A DNA stretch of 64,000 nt from Massilia sp. CF038 (GCF_900129765.1 NZ_FQWU01000001.1:186001-250000); one strand, 5' to 3'. Counted from the stretch's first letter, positions 17,381 to 28,549 are shown. Numbers and translations: made by a program. The notes: generated by a model from the sequence alone, not told the origin.

Positions 17381-19852
17381 GTGAGCAAGACTGCAACAAA
17401 CACCTTCGAGCCCGAGGGCCCGGGCCGCGAGGCGCTCGACACCCTGTACCGCTTTGTCGCCGCGCTCGAACTCACGCCCACGGTGGCGGTGCACAGCATC
17501 GATCCCAACGGGTTGGTACGTTTCTGGAACCACAGTTGCGAAACCATCTTCGGCGTGCCGGCACGCGAGGCCATCGGGCGCCCCCTGACCAGCCTGGTTT
17601 CACACCTGGACAAGGAAACCGAGTTTGAAGACACCCTGGGCGGCATCTGGCATACCCGCCGTTCGCCGGCACCGCGCGACTGGCATGTGCGCCGCCTGGA
17701 CGGCAAGGAACTCTGGACTTACTCCAGTCACTTTCCCATCATGCGCGACGGTGAGGTGCAGCAAGTGTTCTGTATGGAAGTGGACATCAGCCAACGCAAA
17801 GTTGACGAACAAGCATTATTGGAGGCGGGCGCCAACTTCCGCCAGCTGTTCGAGCGTTCGCATGACGCTATTGTACTGATCGAAGGCAATGCCATTGTCG
17901 ATGCCAACCCGGCGGCCCTGCAGCTGTTTCATGTGCCCGACAAAGATGCCATTCTGGGCAAGACGCTGATCGATTTTTCGCCCGTCCATCAGCCATCGGG
18001 CGACTCCTCGCTCATGGCAGACGCATCCCAGAGCGCGCAAAACTTCATTGAAGGCAATCGACGCTACGAGTGGGAGTTCAAGCTGGCCGACGGCACAACA
18101 TTCTGGTCTGAAATCCTCCTTACCTCGGTCGCACTTGACCATCAGCTCCTGTCGTATGCGGTCGTGCGCGACATTTCCAGTCGCAAAACAACCGAAAGCA
18201 CCTTGCAAATGGCGGCGCACGTGTTTGAGAACAGCCGCGACGCCATCGCCATTGCCGACCTCGATCATCGGGTGCTGGCGGTCAATCATGCCTTTGTCCA
18301 CATGACCGGGATTGCCGCCACCGAGGTGGTGGGGCGCGAGTTGCCACAGTTGCAAAGCGATATGCATGAGCCGGCCTTCTTTCAGCAAATCTGGGATTTT
18401 GTCGGCAACAACACGCACTGGGAGGGTGAGGTCTGGAGCAAGATCGGCAACGGCCAGGAACAGCCGCTCTGGGTTGCGCTCACCGCTATTTACGATAGTG
18501 CCGGCACGCTCTCGAACTATATGGTGATCCTGTCCGACATGACCGACCGCAAGCGGATCGAAGAACACACGCGCCATCTGGCCGAACACGATTTTCTGAC
18601 CGATCTGCCGAACCGCGTGCTGTTCCTCGACCGTCTGCAGCAGGCGCTGGCCACGGCGCGCCGCAAAGGCACCAAAGTCGCCGTGATGTTTGTCGACCTG
18701 GACCGCTTCAAGGGCATCAACGACAGCTTTGGCCATCACGTGGGTGACACCGTGCTCAAGGAAGTGGCCAGCCGCCTGAGCGGCTGCGTGCGCAATGTCG
18801 ACACGGTCAGCCGCCAGGGCGGCGATGAATTTGTCGTCATTCTCAGCGACATTGGCGGGGCAGATCAGGCAGCGCACGTCGCTGGCAGCGTCATGCAGGC
18901 CGTGGCCCGTCCGGTGCAGGCAGACGCGCGCACGATCAGTATTTCGGTATCGATCGGCATCAGCATTTGTCCGGAAGATGGCGAAGATATTGACACCCTG
19001 CTCAAGCATGCCGACGTGGCCATGTACCATGCCAAGCAGAGCGGGCGCAATGCCTTCAGCTTTTTCAACGAAGACATGAACGCGCGGGTGACCGAAAAGG
19101 TCCAGCTCGAAAACGCCTTGCGCCATGCGCTCGATCAGCAGGAGTTCGAGTTGGCCTACCAACCCGAGATCGACATGTGCAGCGGCCTGACTGTGGGCGT
19201 GGAGGCATTGCTGCGCTGGCGCCATCCGCAGCGCGGCTTGCTGCTGCCGCATCAATTCCTTGATGTGGCCGAAGAGTGCGGCCTGATCGTCCCGATCGGT
19301 AACTGGGTACTACGCGAGGCGTGCGAGCGCGCACGCAGCTGGCACGATGCAGGCTTGCGGGTGGCGGTGGCGGTCAATCTGTCAGCGGTGCAGTTTACTC
19401 ACGATGATCTGCTTGGCAATGTCGAACTGGCGCTGTCCGAGTCGGGCTTGCCGCCCGAAATGCTGGACCTCGAAATTACCGAGGGGGTGATCATGAGCGG
19501 CAATCCCAAGGCTGTGGCCACCGTCACGGCCTTGCGCAGGCGTGGCATTCGGCTCACCATCGATGATTTCGGCACGGGCTTCTCCAGCCTGAGCTATTTA
19601 CGCCGCTTCTCGCTGTCCAAACTCAAGATCGACCGTTCCTTCGTTGACGATATCCTCAAACAGCCCGACGATGCCGACATGATTGCCGCCATCATTGCCG
19701 TGGCGCGCAGCCTGAAGTTGCGGGTCACCGCCGAAGGCGTGGAAACGGCAGCGCAATTGCGCTTTTTACGCGACCATGGCTGCGACGAATACCAGGGCCA
19801 TTACGCAGCCTCGGCCGAGGCAGAGCCGGACCTTACACGCCGGCATCACTAA
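17381..19852 (+). CDS. PAS-PAS-PAS-GGDEF-EAL cyclic-di-GMP enzyme
   Basis: The 823-aa protein combines a diguanylate cyclase and a phosphodiesterase domain. I use GTG at 17381, preceded by AAGGAAC. Three PAS sensor domains cover about residues 30-150, 155-275 and 280-400 (FERSHDAIVLIEGNAIVDANPA and FENSRDAIAIADLDHRVLAVNHAF mark the second and third). The GGDEF domain has an intact RQGGDEF motif near residue 478, and the EAL domain has VEALLRWRHP near residue 606 plus DDFGTGFSS and KIDRSFV. Both active sites therefore look intact. No transmembrane segment is visible, so it is probably cytoplasmic. The last 15 residues (AASAEAEPDLTRRHH) do not look like the usual EAL tail. Confidence 0.9.
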   Translation: MSKTATNTFEPEGPGREALDTLYRFVAALELTPTVAVHSIDPNGLVRFWNHSCETIFGVPAREAIGRPLTSLVSHLDKETEFEDTLGGIWHTRRSPAPRDWHVRRLDGKELWTYSSHFPIMRDGEVQQVFCMEVDISQRKVDEQALLEAGANFRQLFERSHDAIVLIEGNAIVDANPAALQLFHVPDKDAILGKTLIDFSPVHQPSGDSSLMADASQSAQNFIEGNRRYEWEFKLADGTTFWSEILLTSVALDHQLLSYAVVRDISSRKTTESTLQMAAHVFENSRDAIAIADLDHRVLAVNHAFVHMTGIAATEVVGRELPQLQSDMHEPAFFQQIWDFVGNNTHWEGEVWSKIGNGQEQPLWVALTAIYDSAGTLSNYMVILSDMTDRKRIEEHTRHLAEHDFLTDLPNRVLFLDRLQQALATARRKGTKVAVMFVDLDRFKGINDSFGHHVGDTVLKEVASRLSGCVRNVDTVSRQGGDEFVVILSDIGGADQAAHVAGSVMQAVARPVQADARTISISVSIGISICPEDGEDIDTLLKHADVAMYHAKQSGRNAFSFFNEDMNARVTEKVQLENALRHALDQQEFELAYQPEIDMCSGLTVGVEALLRWRHPQRGLLLPHQFLDVAEECGLIVPIGNWVLREACERARSWHDAGLRVAVAVNLSAVQFTHDDLLGNVELALSESGLPPEMLDLEITEGVIMSGNPKAVATVTALRRRGIRLTIDDFGTGFSSLSYLRRFSLSKLKIDRSFVDDILKQPDDADMIAAIIAVARSLKLRVTAEGVETAAQLRFLRDHGCDEYQGHYAASAEAEPDLTRRHH

Positions 19853-20807
19853 GCCCACGCATTTCATCAAACAGGCGGATGCGGGCAATTACCTGGCCGT
19901 GGTCCGAGGCAGCCGGCAGTTCCAGCACCACATGGTCGTTCAGATACACCACGTCAATCACTTCGCCGATGGCATTGGGCAGGGCAGGGTTGAATTCTTC
20001 CGACACTAATATATGGTCGATCGTGGTGTAACTGCCGTCGTGCATGATCGAGAAACCCACATGGCGCAGGTGGTCCTGCCGCTGTTGCAGTTGGCAGGCA
20101 TCGAACAGACGTCCGGACATGGCGCTGCCATTGCCCATCACAATCGTGGTGGACACGGCGTCCGCCACATCGTTGAAGTCGCCCAGCACCACCTGCGGGC
20201 GCTTGTTGCGCTGCGCCATACCGGTCAGCAGCACGCGCAGGGCGACCGCCTCGGTGCCGCGCCGCACCAGCGAGCGCAGGCAGGCCAGGCCGAACAGCAG
20301 CGGGTCCTCGATGCTGTCGCCATTGCGGTAATCGGGCCGCTTGGACTTCAGATGCACGACCACCACATCGACCACGCAATCGGGCGACACCTGCACCGCC
20401 GCATGGATCACGGCGCGCGAAAAAGTGCCCACTTCACGGCTGCCTTCTGGCATGGCCACACCGTCGGGAAAGGCCGCATGCAGCGTACCTGGCGTGCTCA
20501 GCGGCAGCCGCGACACCAGTGCCACCGACGGCGTGAGCCGTTCGGCGCCCGGGTCGGGATCGAAGCCCACATGGGTGGCGTCGCGGTAATGGCGGGTGCG
20601 GGCAAGGGCTTCGCGCAGCACGGCCTGCGAAAAAATTTCCTGGAATCCGATCACGTCCGCGTCCAGCAGGTCGATCTGGCGCGCGGTCCAGTCCAGCTTT
20701 GCCTCGTATTGCTCGGCCGTCAGCGGCAGCAAATTGTCGTACAGCTGTTGCCCAGCGGGGGCCAGGTTGAACGCATTGAAGGTGGCAAAGCGGATTTCTT
20801 GCTGCAT
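19833..20807 (-). CDS. Endonuclease/exonuclease/phosphatase family protein
   Basis: This 324-aa protein of the EEP superfamily cleaves phosphodiester bonds in nucleic acids, lipids or sugar phosphates with a metal ion; the substrate cannot be read from sequence. Conserved blocks are FATFNAFNL (catalytic Asn), DVIGFQEIF (metal-binding Glu), HLKSKRP (His) and VVLGDFND (Asp-Asn pair), with AASDHGQV as the terminal SDH motif. No signal peptide is visible. It ends 20 bp inside the convergent GGDEF-EAL gene and starts 38 bp from the divergent ybaK gene. Confidence 0.85.
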   Translation of the reverse strand: MQQEIRFATFNAFNLAPAGQQLYDNLLPLTAEQYEAKLDWTARQIDLLDADVIGFQEIFSQAVLREALARTRHYRDATHVGFDPDPGAERLTPSVALVSRLPLSTPGTLHAAFPDGVAMPEGSREVGTFSRAVIHAAVQVSPDCVVDVVVVHLKSKRPDYRNGDSIEDPLLFGLACLRSLVRRGTEAVALRVLLTGMAQRNKRPQVVLGDFNDVADAVSTTIVMGNGSAMSGRLFDACQLQQRQDHLRHVGFSIMHDGSYTTIDHILVSEEFNPALPNAIGEVIDVVYLNDHVVLELPAASDHGQVIARIRLFDEMRGLSDAGV

Positions 20808-20845
20808 AATAAGAAGCTCCTCATTGAACGTTTAGCGTATCACGC

Positions 20846-21337
20846 ATGGCCAAGAAAGAGCACATTTCCGAAACCCCGGCAACGCAGTTCTTGCGCAAGC
20901 AGGCGGTCGTGTTTACCGAGCATCCCTATGCCTACGAAGAAAAGGGCGGCACCAAAGTGTCTGCGCGCGAACTGGGCGTGGCCGAACACGACGTGGTCAA
21001 GACGCTGGTGATGCAGGATGAAGCGGCGCGCCCGCTCATCGTCCTCATGCATGGCGACTGCAAGGTGTCCACCAAAAATCTGGCGCGTGCCATCGGGTGC
21101 AAGTCGGTCGAGCCATGCAAGCCCGAGGTGGCGCAGCGCCATTCCGGCTATCAGGTGGGCGGCACCTCGCCGTTTGGCTTGCGTAAGGCCATGCCGGTGT
21201 ACGTGGAAGAATCGATCCTGGCGCTGGAGAAGATTTACATCAACGGCGGACGGCGCGGTTACCTGGTGGGCATGGCGCCGCAGGTACTGGTCGACCAGCT
21301 GGGTGCCAAAGCGGTGACCTGCGCGCTGGCCGAGTGA
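20846..21337 (+). CDS. ybaK: YbaK/EbsC-type Cys-tRNA(Pro) deacylase
   Basis: The 163-aa cytoplasmic editing protein hydrolyses Cys-tRNA(Pro) mis-charged by prolyl-tRNA synthetase. It contains the YbaK/ProX domain with the conserved lysine in VKTLVMQ, CKVSTKNLARAIGCKSVEPCKPEVAQRHSGY, and the GGTSPFGLRK motif typical of YbaK. Length fits the family. It is monocistronic as far as can be seen. The next gene belongs to a different regulon with its own promoter and operator. Confidence 0.92.
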   Translation: MAKKEHISETPATQFLRKQAVVFTEHPYAYEEKGGTKVSARELGVAEHDVVKTLVMQDEAARPLIVLMHGDCKVSTKNLARAIGCKSVEPCKPEVAQRHSGYQVGGTSPFGLRKAMPVYVEESILALEKIYINGGRRGYLVGMAPQVLVDQLGAKAVTCALAE

Positions 21338-21366
21338 GCGGCGGCTGCCGTTGCTTCAAAATCAAG

Positions 21367-21396
21367 TTGACAAGAATTCAGCCCCAAGGCCATACT
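21367..21396 (+). promoter_or_regulatory. Promoter of the MFS-GH94-GH3 operon
   Basis: The -35 box TTGACA is perfect at 21367-21372 and the -10 box CATACT is at 21391-21396, with an 18-bp spacer. The expected start of transcription is near 21403, immediately before the LacI-type palindrome at 21408-21421, an arrangement that suits repression. Confidence 0.55.
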
Positions 21397-21407
21397 GCGC
21401 CAGATAA

Positions 21408-21421
21408 TGTTAGCGCTAACA
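21408..21421. promoter_or_regulatory. LacI-family operator, copy A
   Basis: TGTTAGCGCTAACA is a perfect 14-bp palindrome with the central CG typical of LacI-family sites. It lies 18 bp upstream of the MFS start codon, at the predicted transcription start. The 12-bp core GTTAGCGCTAAC recurs exactly at 28537-28548 and 28682-28693, beside the LacI-type gene. Confidence 0.8.
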
Positions 21422-21439
21422 CTTCTTTGAAAGTTACCC

Positions 21440-22792
21440 GTGTCCGCAATCGTTCTGTCCTGGCGTGAAAAGCTCAGCTACGGCATCGCCGACATGGGGT
21501 TCAACTTCTATTGGACCAACGTGTCCACCTTCCTGCTGATTTTCTACACGGACGTGTTCGGTTTGACTGCCGCGGCGGCGGCGTCGATGATGTTCATCAT
21601 CAAGATCATTAACGCCTTCACAGATCCCATGATCGGTGCGCTGGCCGACCGGACCAGCACCCGCTGGGGCAAGTTCCGGCCCTTTCTGATGTGGGGCGCG
21701 CTGCCGCTGGCCGGTGCCGCCGTGCTGACCTACACCACGCCCGACCTGTCCGGGGACGGCAAGCTGGTCTGGGCCTATTGCACCTATCTGCTGATGATGG
21801 TGTGCTACACCTGCATCAATATTCCCTACAACGCCTTGTCGGGTGTGATGTCGAGCGACCCGCAGCAGCGCACTTCGATTAACGGCCTGCGCTTCATCTT
21901 CGCCTTTGGCGGCAGCACGCTGGTGACTGCGGCCACGCCCTGGCTGGTGCGCGCGCTCGGCGGGGCCGACGTGCAGCGCGGCTGGCAGCTGACCATGATT
22001 GTGTGGGGCGTGGCGGCAGCCTGCCTGTTCGCGGTCACCTTCTTCAACACGCGCGAGCGCATCGCCCCACCGCCGGGCCAGAAAAGCGACGTGATGCAGG
22101 ACATTCGCGACCTGACCCGCAACGGCCCGTGGGTGGTGCTGTTCTTCCTCGCGCTGATCATCATGGTCACCATTACCCTGCGCGGAACCACGGCAGCTTA
22201 CTACTTCAAATATGTGGTGGGGCGCCCCGAGCTGATTGCCTCTTTCATCCCGGCGTACATGATCGCGGCCAGTATCGGCGCCGCGCTCACGCCGGTCATG
22301 ACGCGCTTCGTTGACAAGAAGCGCCTGATGATCATTCTCATGAGCCTGACCACGCTGCTGTCGTGCGGCTTCTTCTTCGTTCCCAGTGACCAGGTGGCGC
22401 TGATGTATGTGCTGCAGGTGGCGATGGGCTTTGTGCTCGGGCCAAAATCACCGCTGGCGTTTTCCATGTACGCCGACACTGCCGACTACAATGAATGGCG
22501 CACTGGCCGGCGCGCCACCGGCATGACGTTTGCTGCCGCCACCTTCTCGCAAAAGCTCGGCACGGCAGTGGCCGTGGCGGTGATTGGTTCGATTTTCACG
22601 GCGCTGGGTTACGTGCCGAACGCCACGCAAAGCGCCGGTTCGCAGGAAGGCATTGTGTGGCTGATGTCCTTCATTCCAGCCTTGTTTGCCTTGCTGGCGG
22701 TACTGTGCATGTTCTTCTACCAGCTCGATGGTAAAAAACTCGCGATGGTCCAGGCCGAGCTTCTGGAGCGCAAAGCAGCACAATCAATATAA
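21440..22792 (+). CDS. MFS sugar transporter of the GPH (glycoside/cation symporter) family
   Basis: The 450-aa inner-membrane protein has about 12 transmembrane segments and a GTG start. It shows GPH-family blocks: [17 protein letters not shown] at the N-terminus, [21 protein letters not shown], and [29 protein letters not shown] members import oligosaccharides or glycosides with Na+ or H+. The gene is first in an operon with a GH94 phosphorylase (20 bp downstream) and a GH3 beta-glucosidase, behind a LacI-type operator. From context I infer that it carries cellobionic acid or a similar beta-glucoside into the cytosol, where the phosphorylase acts. Confidence 0.9.
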   Translation: MSAIVLSWREKLSYGIADMGFNFYWTNVSTFLLIFYTDVFGLTAAAAASMMFIIKIINAFTDPMIGALADRTSTRWGKFRPFLMWGALPLAGAAVLTYTTPDLSGDGKLVWAYCTYLLMMVCYTCINIPYNALSGVMSSDPQQRTSINGLRFIFAFGGSTLVTAATPWLVRALGGADVQRGWQLTMIVWGVAAACLFAVTFFNTRERIAPPPGQKSDVMQDIRDLTRNGPWVVLFFLALIIMVTITLRGTTAAYYFKYVVGRPELIASFIPAYMIAASIGAALTPVMTRFVDKKRLMIILMSLTTLLSCGFFFVPSDQVALMYVLQVAMGFVLGPKSPLAFSMYADTADYNEWRTGRRATGMTFAAATFSQKLGTAVAVAVIGSIFTALGYVPNATQSAGSQEGIVWLMSFIPALFALLAVLCMFFYQLDGKKLAMVQAELLERKAAQSI

Positions 22793-22811
22793 AAATTACG
22801 GAGACAGTTTC

Positions 22812-25166
22812 ATGTTACGCCCAACTGATGGCGGCGAGCGCTTCGAGCTTGCCAGTCCGACCGCCATGCCCAATGCCGCAGGCTTTCTGTGGAATCGCAA
22901 GATGATGATCCAGGCCACCTCCCGTGGTTACGCGGTGGCCCAGTTCATGCAGCCGGAGCCGGCCAAATACGCGCATGCGCCCAATTTGCAGGCCAAGTCC
23001 TTCATGCAGCCGGAGCAGGCCTACTACGCGCACCATCCGGGCCGCTTTGTCTACATTCGCGATGACGAGAGCGGCCAGCTGTTCTCGGCACCGCACGAAC
23101 CGGTGCGCCAGCAGCCGGACAGCTTTACTTTCTCGGTCGGGAAATCGGACCTGCTGTGGCGTGTCGAGCATCTGGGCTTGCGGGTGGAACTGCGCCTTGG
23201 CCTGCCGACCGACGACGTGGTGGAGCTGTGGACCCTGACCGTGACAAATCTGAGCGGCCGCCCGCGCCACATCAGCGTCACGCCGTATTTCCCGATCGGG
23301 TACATGTCATGGATGAACCAGTCGGGCGAATACCGTCCCGACCTGGGCGGCATTGTCGCAAGCTGCGTTACCCCCTATCAGAAGGTGGAAGACCACTTCA
23401 AGCAGAAGGACTTCAAGGACAAGACTTACTTTTTGTGCGAAGACGCGCCTGATTCGTGGGAAGTCAATCAGGCAGCGTTTGAAGGCGAGGGCGGTCTGCA
23501 CAATCCCGCCGGCTTGCAGCACGACTCGCTGGCAGGCGGCGATGCCCGTTACGAGACCCCGGCAGCCGTAGTGCAGTACAAGCTGCCGCTCGCACCGTCG
23601 CAGGTCGTTCAAAAACGCTTCCTGTTCGGCCCCGCGTTCGACGACGCTGAAATTGCGCGCATGCGCACGCGTTACCTGTCGGCCGAGTCGTTTGCGCGGA
23701 CCGCAACCGAATACGCACAATACATCGCCGGAGGCAGCGGTTGCCTGCGCATTCACACGCCCGACAAGGAACTCGACAACTTCGTCAATCACTGGCTGCC
23801 ACGCCAGGTGTTCTATCACGGCGACGTCAATCGTCTGACCACCGATCCCCAGACCCGCAACTACCTGCAGGACAACATGGGCATGAGCTTCGTGAAGCCG
23901 TCGGTGATGCGCGCCGCCTTCCTTCACGCGCTTGGACAGCAGGAGAACACCGGGGCTATGCCGGACGGGATTTTGCTGGTCGACGGTGCGGAGCTCAAGT
24001 ACATCAACCAGGTGCCACATACCGACCACTGCGTCTGGCTGCCGATCGCGCTGGAAGCGTATCTCGACGAAACCGCCGACTGGACGCTGCTTGACGAAGT
24101 GGTGACCGACGTCAGCGGCCGCAGAGAAACGGTGGCGACCCGAATGGGCCGCGCGATGGACTGGCTGCTCAAGGAACGCGATGCGCGCGGCTTGTCCTTC
24201 ATTGCGCAAGGCGACTGGTGCGACCCAATGAATATGGTGGGTTACAAGGGCAGGGGCGTGTCTGGCTGGCTGACTGTGGCTGCGGCCTACGCGCTGAATC
24301 TGTGGGCCGGCATGTGCGAACAGAGCGGAGCGCAGGAACAGGCAACGCACTTCCGCGCTGGCGCGGCCAGCATGAATGCCGCTGCCAACGAACACTTGTG
24401 GGACGGGCGCTGGTATGCGCGCGGCATCACGGACGACAACGTCAAGTTCGGCGTCAAGCAAGATGTGGAAGGCCGCATCTTCCTCAATCCACAGGCATGG
24501 GCGATGCTGTCAGGTGCCGCCAGCGGCGAACAGCGCCGCTGCATGCTGAACGAAGTGGAGCAGCAGCTGCATTCGCCCTACGGTGTGAGCATGTTCGCGC
24601 CGCCGTACAGCAAAATGCGCGACGACGTTGGCCGCGTCACGCAAAAGCATCCTGGTTCAGCGGAGAACGGTGCCGTCTACAACCATGCTGCCATTTTCTA
24701 CATCTATAGTCTGTACACAGTCGGTGAAACCGAACGCGCCTACCAGCTGCTGCGCCAGATGATCCCTGGCCCGGATGAAGCGGATTACCTGCAGCGCGGC
24801 CAGATGCCTGTGTTCATCCCCAACTACTATCGCGGGGCGCATCGCGAATATCCTCGCACGGCAGGGCGATCGAGCCAGCTGTTCAACACCGGTACCGTGT
24901 CATGGGCTTATCGCTGCCTGGTGGAAGGGCTGTGCGGCTTGAAGGGAGACCGCAACGGGTTGCTGGTGCAACCGAACATGCCGGCAGCCTGGAACAGCAT
25001 GCAAGTCGAACGCAGCTTCCGTGGTGCCCATTTCACGCTCAATATCAAGCGCGCCGAAGTGGGCGCAATACAGGTCTGGCGCGACGGGCAGCAGCTCGCA
25101 CAAGCGCGTATCGACACCTTCGCCGCCGGCGATCACATTCAACTCGAGGTCCTTCTGCCACTATGA
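22812..25166 (+). CDS. GH94 phosphorylase, probably cellobionic acid phosphorylase
   Basis: This 784-aa cytoplasmic enzyme has no signal peptide. The ATG at 22812 follows GGAGAC. The N-terminal beta-sandwich occupies about residues 1-270 and the helical (alpha/alpha)6 barrel about 310-710. The general acid lies in GDWCD near residues 467-471 (Asp471). Most cellobiose phosphorylases read GDWND there; the GDWCDPMN form is, as I recall, that of cellobionic acid phosphorylases, which convert cellobionate and phosphate to alpha-glucose-1-phosphate and gluconate. The shared operator with gluconokinase and gluconate permease genes supports this. The stop overlaps the GH3 start (ATGA). Cellobiose or another beta-glucoside remains possible. 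Confidence 0.8.
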   Translation: MLRPTDGGERFELASPTAMPNAAGFLWNRKMMIQATSRGYAVAQFMQPEPAKYAHAPNLQAKSFMQPEQAYYAHHPGRFVYIRDDESGQLFSAPHEPVRQQPDSFTFSVGKSDLLWRVEHLGLRVELRLGLPTDDVVELWTLTVTNLSGRPRHISVTPYFPIGYMSWMNQSGEYRPDLGGIVASCVTPYQKVEDHFKQKDFKDKTYFLCEDAPDSWEVNQAAFEGEGGLHNPAGLQHDSLAGGDARYETPAAVVQYKLPLAPSQVVQKRFLFGPAFDDAEIARMRTRYLSAESFARTATEYAQYIAGGSGCLRIHTPDKELDNFVNHWLPRQVFYHGDVNRLTTDPQTRNYLQDNMGMSFVKPSVMRAAFLHALGQQENTGAMPDGILLVDGAELKYINQVPHTDHCVWLPIALEAYLDETADWTLLDEVVTDVSGRRETVATRMGRAMDWLLKERDARGLSFIAQGDWCDPMNMVGYKGRGVSGWLTVAAAYALNLWAGMCEQSGAQEQATHFRAGAASMNAAANEHLWDGRWYARGITDDNVKFGVKQDVEGRIFLNPQAWAMLSGAASGEQRRCMLNEVEQQLHSPYGVSMFAPPYSKMRDDVGRVTQKHPGSAENGAVYNHAAIFYIYSLYTVGETERAYQLLRQMIPGPDEADYLQRGQMPVFIPNYYRGAHREYPRTAGRSSQLFNTGTVSWAYRCLVEGLCGLKGDRNGLLVQPNMPAAWNSMQVERSFRGAHFTLNIKRAEVGAIQVWRDGQQLAQARIDTFAAGDHIQLEVLLPL

Positions 25167-27343
25167 AAACCAAACCGAAATCGGTCGCCCTGGCTGTATC
25201 GGCCGCGCTGTTCCTGCAAACCGCCCAGGCAGCGACCCCCGATGAGCGCGCGTCGCAAGCCGTTGCCCAAATGACGATGGCGGAAAAAATCCAGACCGTG
25301 TTTGCCTATTTTTCCACTGACTTCAAGGGCGTCGCGCGGCCGAAGGAAGGGGTGCCGCAGGCGGCCGGCTTCATTTACGGCGTCGAGCGTCTGGGCATTC
25401 CGCATCAGCAGCTGACCGACGCTGGCATCGGCGTGGCCAGCCAGCGCGGCGAGAAGGTGCGCGAGCGTACCGCTCTCCCGGCAGGCATTGCCACTGCTGC
25501 CACCTGGAACCCCGCCCTGGCATACGCCGGCGGCGCCATGATCGGCAAGGAGGCCAGGCTGTCGGGCCACAATGTGCTGCTGGCCGGTGGCGTCAACCTT
25601 GTGCGCGAGCCGCGTAACGGCCGCAATTTTGAATACGGCGGCGAGGATCCACTGCTGGCCGGGATCATGGTCGGCGAGCAGATTCGGGGCATTCAGTCGA
25701 ACCATGTGATCTCCACGCTCAAGCACTTCGCCTTCAACGACCAGGAAACGGGCCGCAATCATCATGACACCAAGATTGGCGAAGCTGCGGCGCGCATGTC
25801 AGACCTGCTGGCCTTCCAGATCGCGCTGGAGCGGGGTGATCCCGGCTCGGTGATGTGTTCGTACAACCGCGTGCGCGGCGACTACGCCTGCGAGAGCGAC
25901 TGGCTGCTCAACAAAGTACTCAAGCGGGACTGGGGATTCAAGGGTTACGTGATGTCCGACTGGGGTGCGACCCATTCCACCATCCCCGCCGCACTGCGCG
26001 GTCTGGACCAGCAATCCGGCTGGCCGTTCGACAAGTCCCCCTACTTCAAAGACGCGCTGCAGGAAGCGGTGGAGAACGGTCACGTACCCGAAGCGCGCCT
26101 GAACGATATGGTGCACCGGATCGTGCGCACGATGGCCAAACATGGCTTGATGGAGCATCCGGTACAGATCGAGCCAGAAAAAATCGACTTCGCCGCGCAT
26201 GCCAAAATCTCCCAGGCCGATGCCGAGGAATCGATTGTGCTTCTCAAGAACGACAAGGGCCTGTTACCACTGTCGGGCAGCGACAAGCGCATTGCCATCA
26301 TTGGCGGTCACGCTGACGCCGGCGTGCTCTCGGGAGGCGGCTCGGCGCAGGTCTATCCCGTGGGCGGCCTGGCAGTACCAAACGAAGGGCCAACGGAGTT
26401 TCCGGGTCCGATCGTGTATTTCCCATCTTCGCCAATGAAATCGTTGGCCGCGCGGTCAAACGCTAAATTCGTCTACCACGACGGCAAGGACGCTGCTGCG
26501 GCAGCCAAGCTGGCTGCGGACAGCGATCTGGCAATCGTATTTGCCAATCAGTGGACCGCCGAGAGTGTGGACCAGCCCGACCTGTCCTTGCCCAACGGGC
26601 AGGACGCCGTGATCGCCGCCGTGGCCAAGGCCAATCCGCGCACGGTGGTGGTGCTGCAGACCGGTTCGCCGGTGACGATGCCCTGGCTTGCCAGTGCCGG
26701 CGCGGTGGTGGAGGCATGGTATCCCGGTACACTGGGCGGCGAGGCCATTGCGCGCGTGCTCACTGGTGAGGTCGACGCCAGCGGACGCCTGCCAATGACT
26801 TTCCCCGCCTCAGAATCGCAGCTGCCGCATCCCAAGGTGAATGGCAGCGATGCACCGCGTGACACACGCTTTCTGGTTGACTACGACGTGGAAGGCGCGG
26901 CAGTCGGATACAAATGGTTCGACAAGCGCAAGCAGACGCCCTTGTTCGCTTTCGGTCACGGCTTGTCGTACACCAGCTTTGCCTACACCGGCCTGCAGGC
27001 GGTCGCGAAAGATGGCTCGCTGGTGGTGACCTTCACCACGCAAAATAGCGGCAAGCGGGATGGCAAGGCGGTCCCGCAAGTGTATGTAGCCAAGCCGGGC
27101 GGCGCGTGGGAGGCGCCAAAGCGCCTGGGCGGCTGGGACAAGCTGGCACTCAAGGCGGGCGAGCGCCGCGCCAGCAGCGTGACCATCGACCCGCGCACGC
27201 TGGCGCTGTTTGACGCCAAATCGAACAAATGGAAAATCGCCGCTGGCGAATACGTGGTGACACTGGCCACTGCTGCCGATGCGCCTGTTGGCACGGTCAA
27301 GGTGCGCCTGCCAGCGCGCGAGTTTGCCGCTGGCGGGCGTTGA
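25163..27343 (+). CDS. Periplasmic GH3 beta-glucosidase
   Basis: The 726-aa exo-glycosidase has a signal peptide (residues 1-24, ending QTAQA). The start ATG overlaps the GH94 stop. Family blocks are [61 protein letters not shown] and the nucleophile region [12 protein letters not shown]. The second domain carries NDKGLLPL and later [15 protein letters not shown] fibronectin III-like C-terminal domain closes the protein. It releases glucose from the non-reducing end of beta-glucosides. With a gluconate permease in the same regulon, it may split cellobionate in the periplasm into glucose and gluconate, in parallel with the cytosolic GH94 route. The exact linkage preference is not visible. Confidence 0.88.
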   Translation: MKTKPKSVALAVSAALFLQTAQAATPDERASQAVAQMTMAEKIQTVFAYFSTDFKGVARPKEGVPQAAGFIYGVERLGIPHQQLTDAGIGVASQRGEKVRERTALPAGIATAATWNPALAYAGGAMIGKEARLSGHNVLLAGGVNLVREPRNGRNFEYGGEDPLLAGIMVGEQIRGIQSNHVISTLKHFAFNDQETGRNHHDTKIGEAAARMSDLLAFQIALERGDPGSVMCSYNRVRGDYACESDWLLNKVLKRDWGFKGYVMSDWGATHSTIPAALRGLDQQSGWPFDKSPYFKDALQEAVENGHVPEARLNDMVHRIVRTMAKHGLMEHPVQIEPEKIDFAAHAKISQADAEESIVLLKNDKGLLPLSGSDKRIAIIGGHADAGVLSGGGSAQVYPVGGLAVPNEGPTEFPGPIVYFPSSPMKSLAARSNAKFVYHDGKDAAAAAKLAADSDLAIVFANQWTAESVDQPDLSLPNGQDAVIAAVAKANPRTVVVLQTGSPVTMPWLASAGAVVEAWYPGTLGGEAIARVLTGEVDASGRLPMTFPASESQLPHPKVNGSDAPRDTRFLVDYDVEGAAVGYKWFDKRKQTPLFAFGHGLSYTSFAYTGLQAVAKDGSLVVTFTTQNSGKRDGKAVPQVYVAKPGGAWEAPKRLGGWDKLALKAGERRASSVTIDPRTLALFDAKSNKWKIAAGEYVVTLATAADAPVGTVKVRLPAREFAAGGR

Positions 27344-27354
27344 AGCGGACGGGC

Positions 27355-28380
27355 CTAGGCGCTTTCGCGCGGCATCAGGGTGTAGCCAAGATCGACCTGC
27401 CCGACGGCAGGTGCGCGGCCCGCAATGGCGTTGCGCAGCAAGGTCGCCGCCTCGTAGCCAATGCGATAGCGCGGCGTGCTGATGGTGGTGACCGATGGCT
27501 TCATCCAGGCTGACGCGGGCAAATCGTTAAAGCCGCACACGGCCAGCTGTTCGGGTACGGCAATGCCGCGCCGCTGGCATTGATAGATGGCGCCATGGGC
27601 CAGGTCGTCGTTGCAGCAGAAAATGGCTTCGCAATCGGGCGCCTGGGCCAGCATGCGGCCCAGCAGTTCCGCACCAAGCGCAATGCTGGAGGCATCAGGC
27701 ACCATCACTTCGAGCCTTTCGTCGGCCAGGCCGGCTTCCTGCATGGCCTGGCGGTAGCCTGCCGCACGGCTCAAGGTACGCTCGTCGAGCTGGGCGCCGA
27801 TGAAGCCGATGCGCTTGTGGCCTTTTTCAATGAGGTAGCGCGTCATGGTGCGCCCAGCTTCGTGCTGCGAGAACCCGACCGACATTTGGGTGGGGTCGGT
27901 GGACAGATCCATCATCGACACTACCGGTACGCCGGACGTGGCCAGCAACTGCTCGACGCGCGGGCTGTGGGTCAGACCGGACAGCAGGATGCCCATGGGA
28001 TTGGACTGCAGGTAAGTGCTGAGCAGCTTCTCTTCTTCGGCATCGGAGTAGCGCGTGTTCCCGATCAGGAGCTGGTAGTTGGCTGCATCGACGACCTCCT
28101 GGATGCCGTCGATGACGGCGTTGAACACGAAGTTTGACAGCGACGGCACCAGCACCACGATCACGTTCGACTGGCTGGAAGCGAGCGCCCGCGCGGCGCG
28201 GTTCGGCACGTAGCCAAGCGCGGCCACTGCCTGTTCGACCCGCACCCGCACCTCGTCAGAGACGCGCTCCGGTTGATTGAGCGCGCGCGAAGCGGTCATG
28301 GTCGAGACGCCGGCACGTTGGGCGACGACGGCCAGGGTAGTGCGGCCGCTGGAGCGGCTCTTGCTGACAGTTCTGGTCAT
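27355..28380 (-). CDS. LacI-family regulator, GntR-like (gluconate type)
   Basis: This 341-aa repressor has an N-terminal helix-turn-helix (about residues 14-41: TTLAVVAQRAGVSTMTASRAL) and hinge helix (NRAARALASSQSN), then a periplasmic-binding-protein-like effector domain. The start is the ATG at 28380; frames further upstream run through the intergenic repeat. It is closest by eye to gluconate-type LacI proteins (GntR of Pseudomonas). It lies between the two transcription units that carry its presumed operators and converges on the GH3 gene. Gluconate or 6-phosphogluconate is the likely inducer, by inference from the target genes. Confidence 0.88.
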   Translation of the reverse strand: MTRTVSKSRSSGRTTLAVVAQRAGVSTMTASRALNQPERVSDEVRVRVEQAVAALGYVPNRAARALASSQSNVIVVLVPSLSNFVFNAVIDGIQEVVDAANYQLLIGNTRYSDAEEEKLLSTYLQSNPMGILLSGLTHSPRVEQLLATSGVPVVSMMDLSTDPTQMSVGFSQHEAGRTMTRYLIEKGHKRIGFIGAQLDERTLSRAAGYRQAMQEAGLADERLEVMVPDASSIALGAELLGRMLAQAPDCEAIFCCNDDLAHGAIYQCQRRGIAVPEQLAVCGFNDLPASAWMKPSVTTISTPRYRIGYEAATLLRNAIAGRAPAVGQVDLGYTLMPRESA

Positions 28381-28535
28381 GAATGTTGGATCGAGGTGAA
28401 GTAGCCGTGATTCTCCCATGGGCGGCGGGGTTGGCGAAGGCGAAATCCGATTTTTTTTGAACGTGGTGGATCGTGATGGTGCGGGGCACCATCGATATTC
28501 GTTTACATCCCCGAAAACCCGAGTAGAATAAAAAA

Positions 28536-28549
28536 TGTTAGCGCTAACC
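28536..28549. promoter_or_regulatory. LacI-family operator, copy B
   Basis: TGTTAGCGCTAACC contains the perfect 12-bp palindrome GTTAGCGCTAAC (28537-28548). It lies 156 bp upstream of the regulator start codon and 145 bp (centre to centre) from copy C. It could mediate autoregulation or looping with copy C. Confidence 0.8.
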
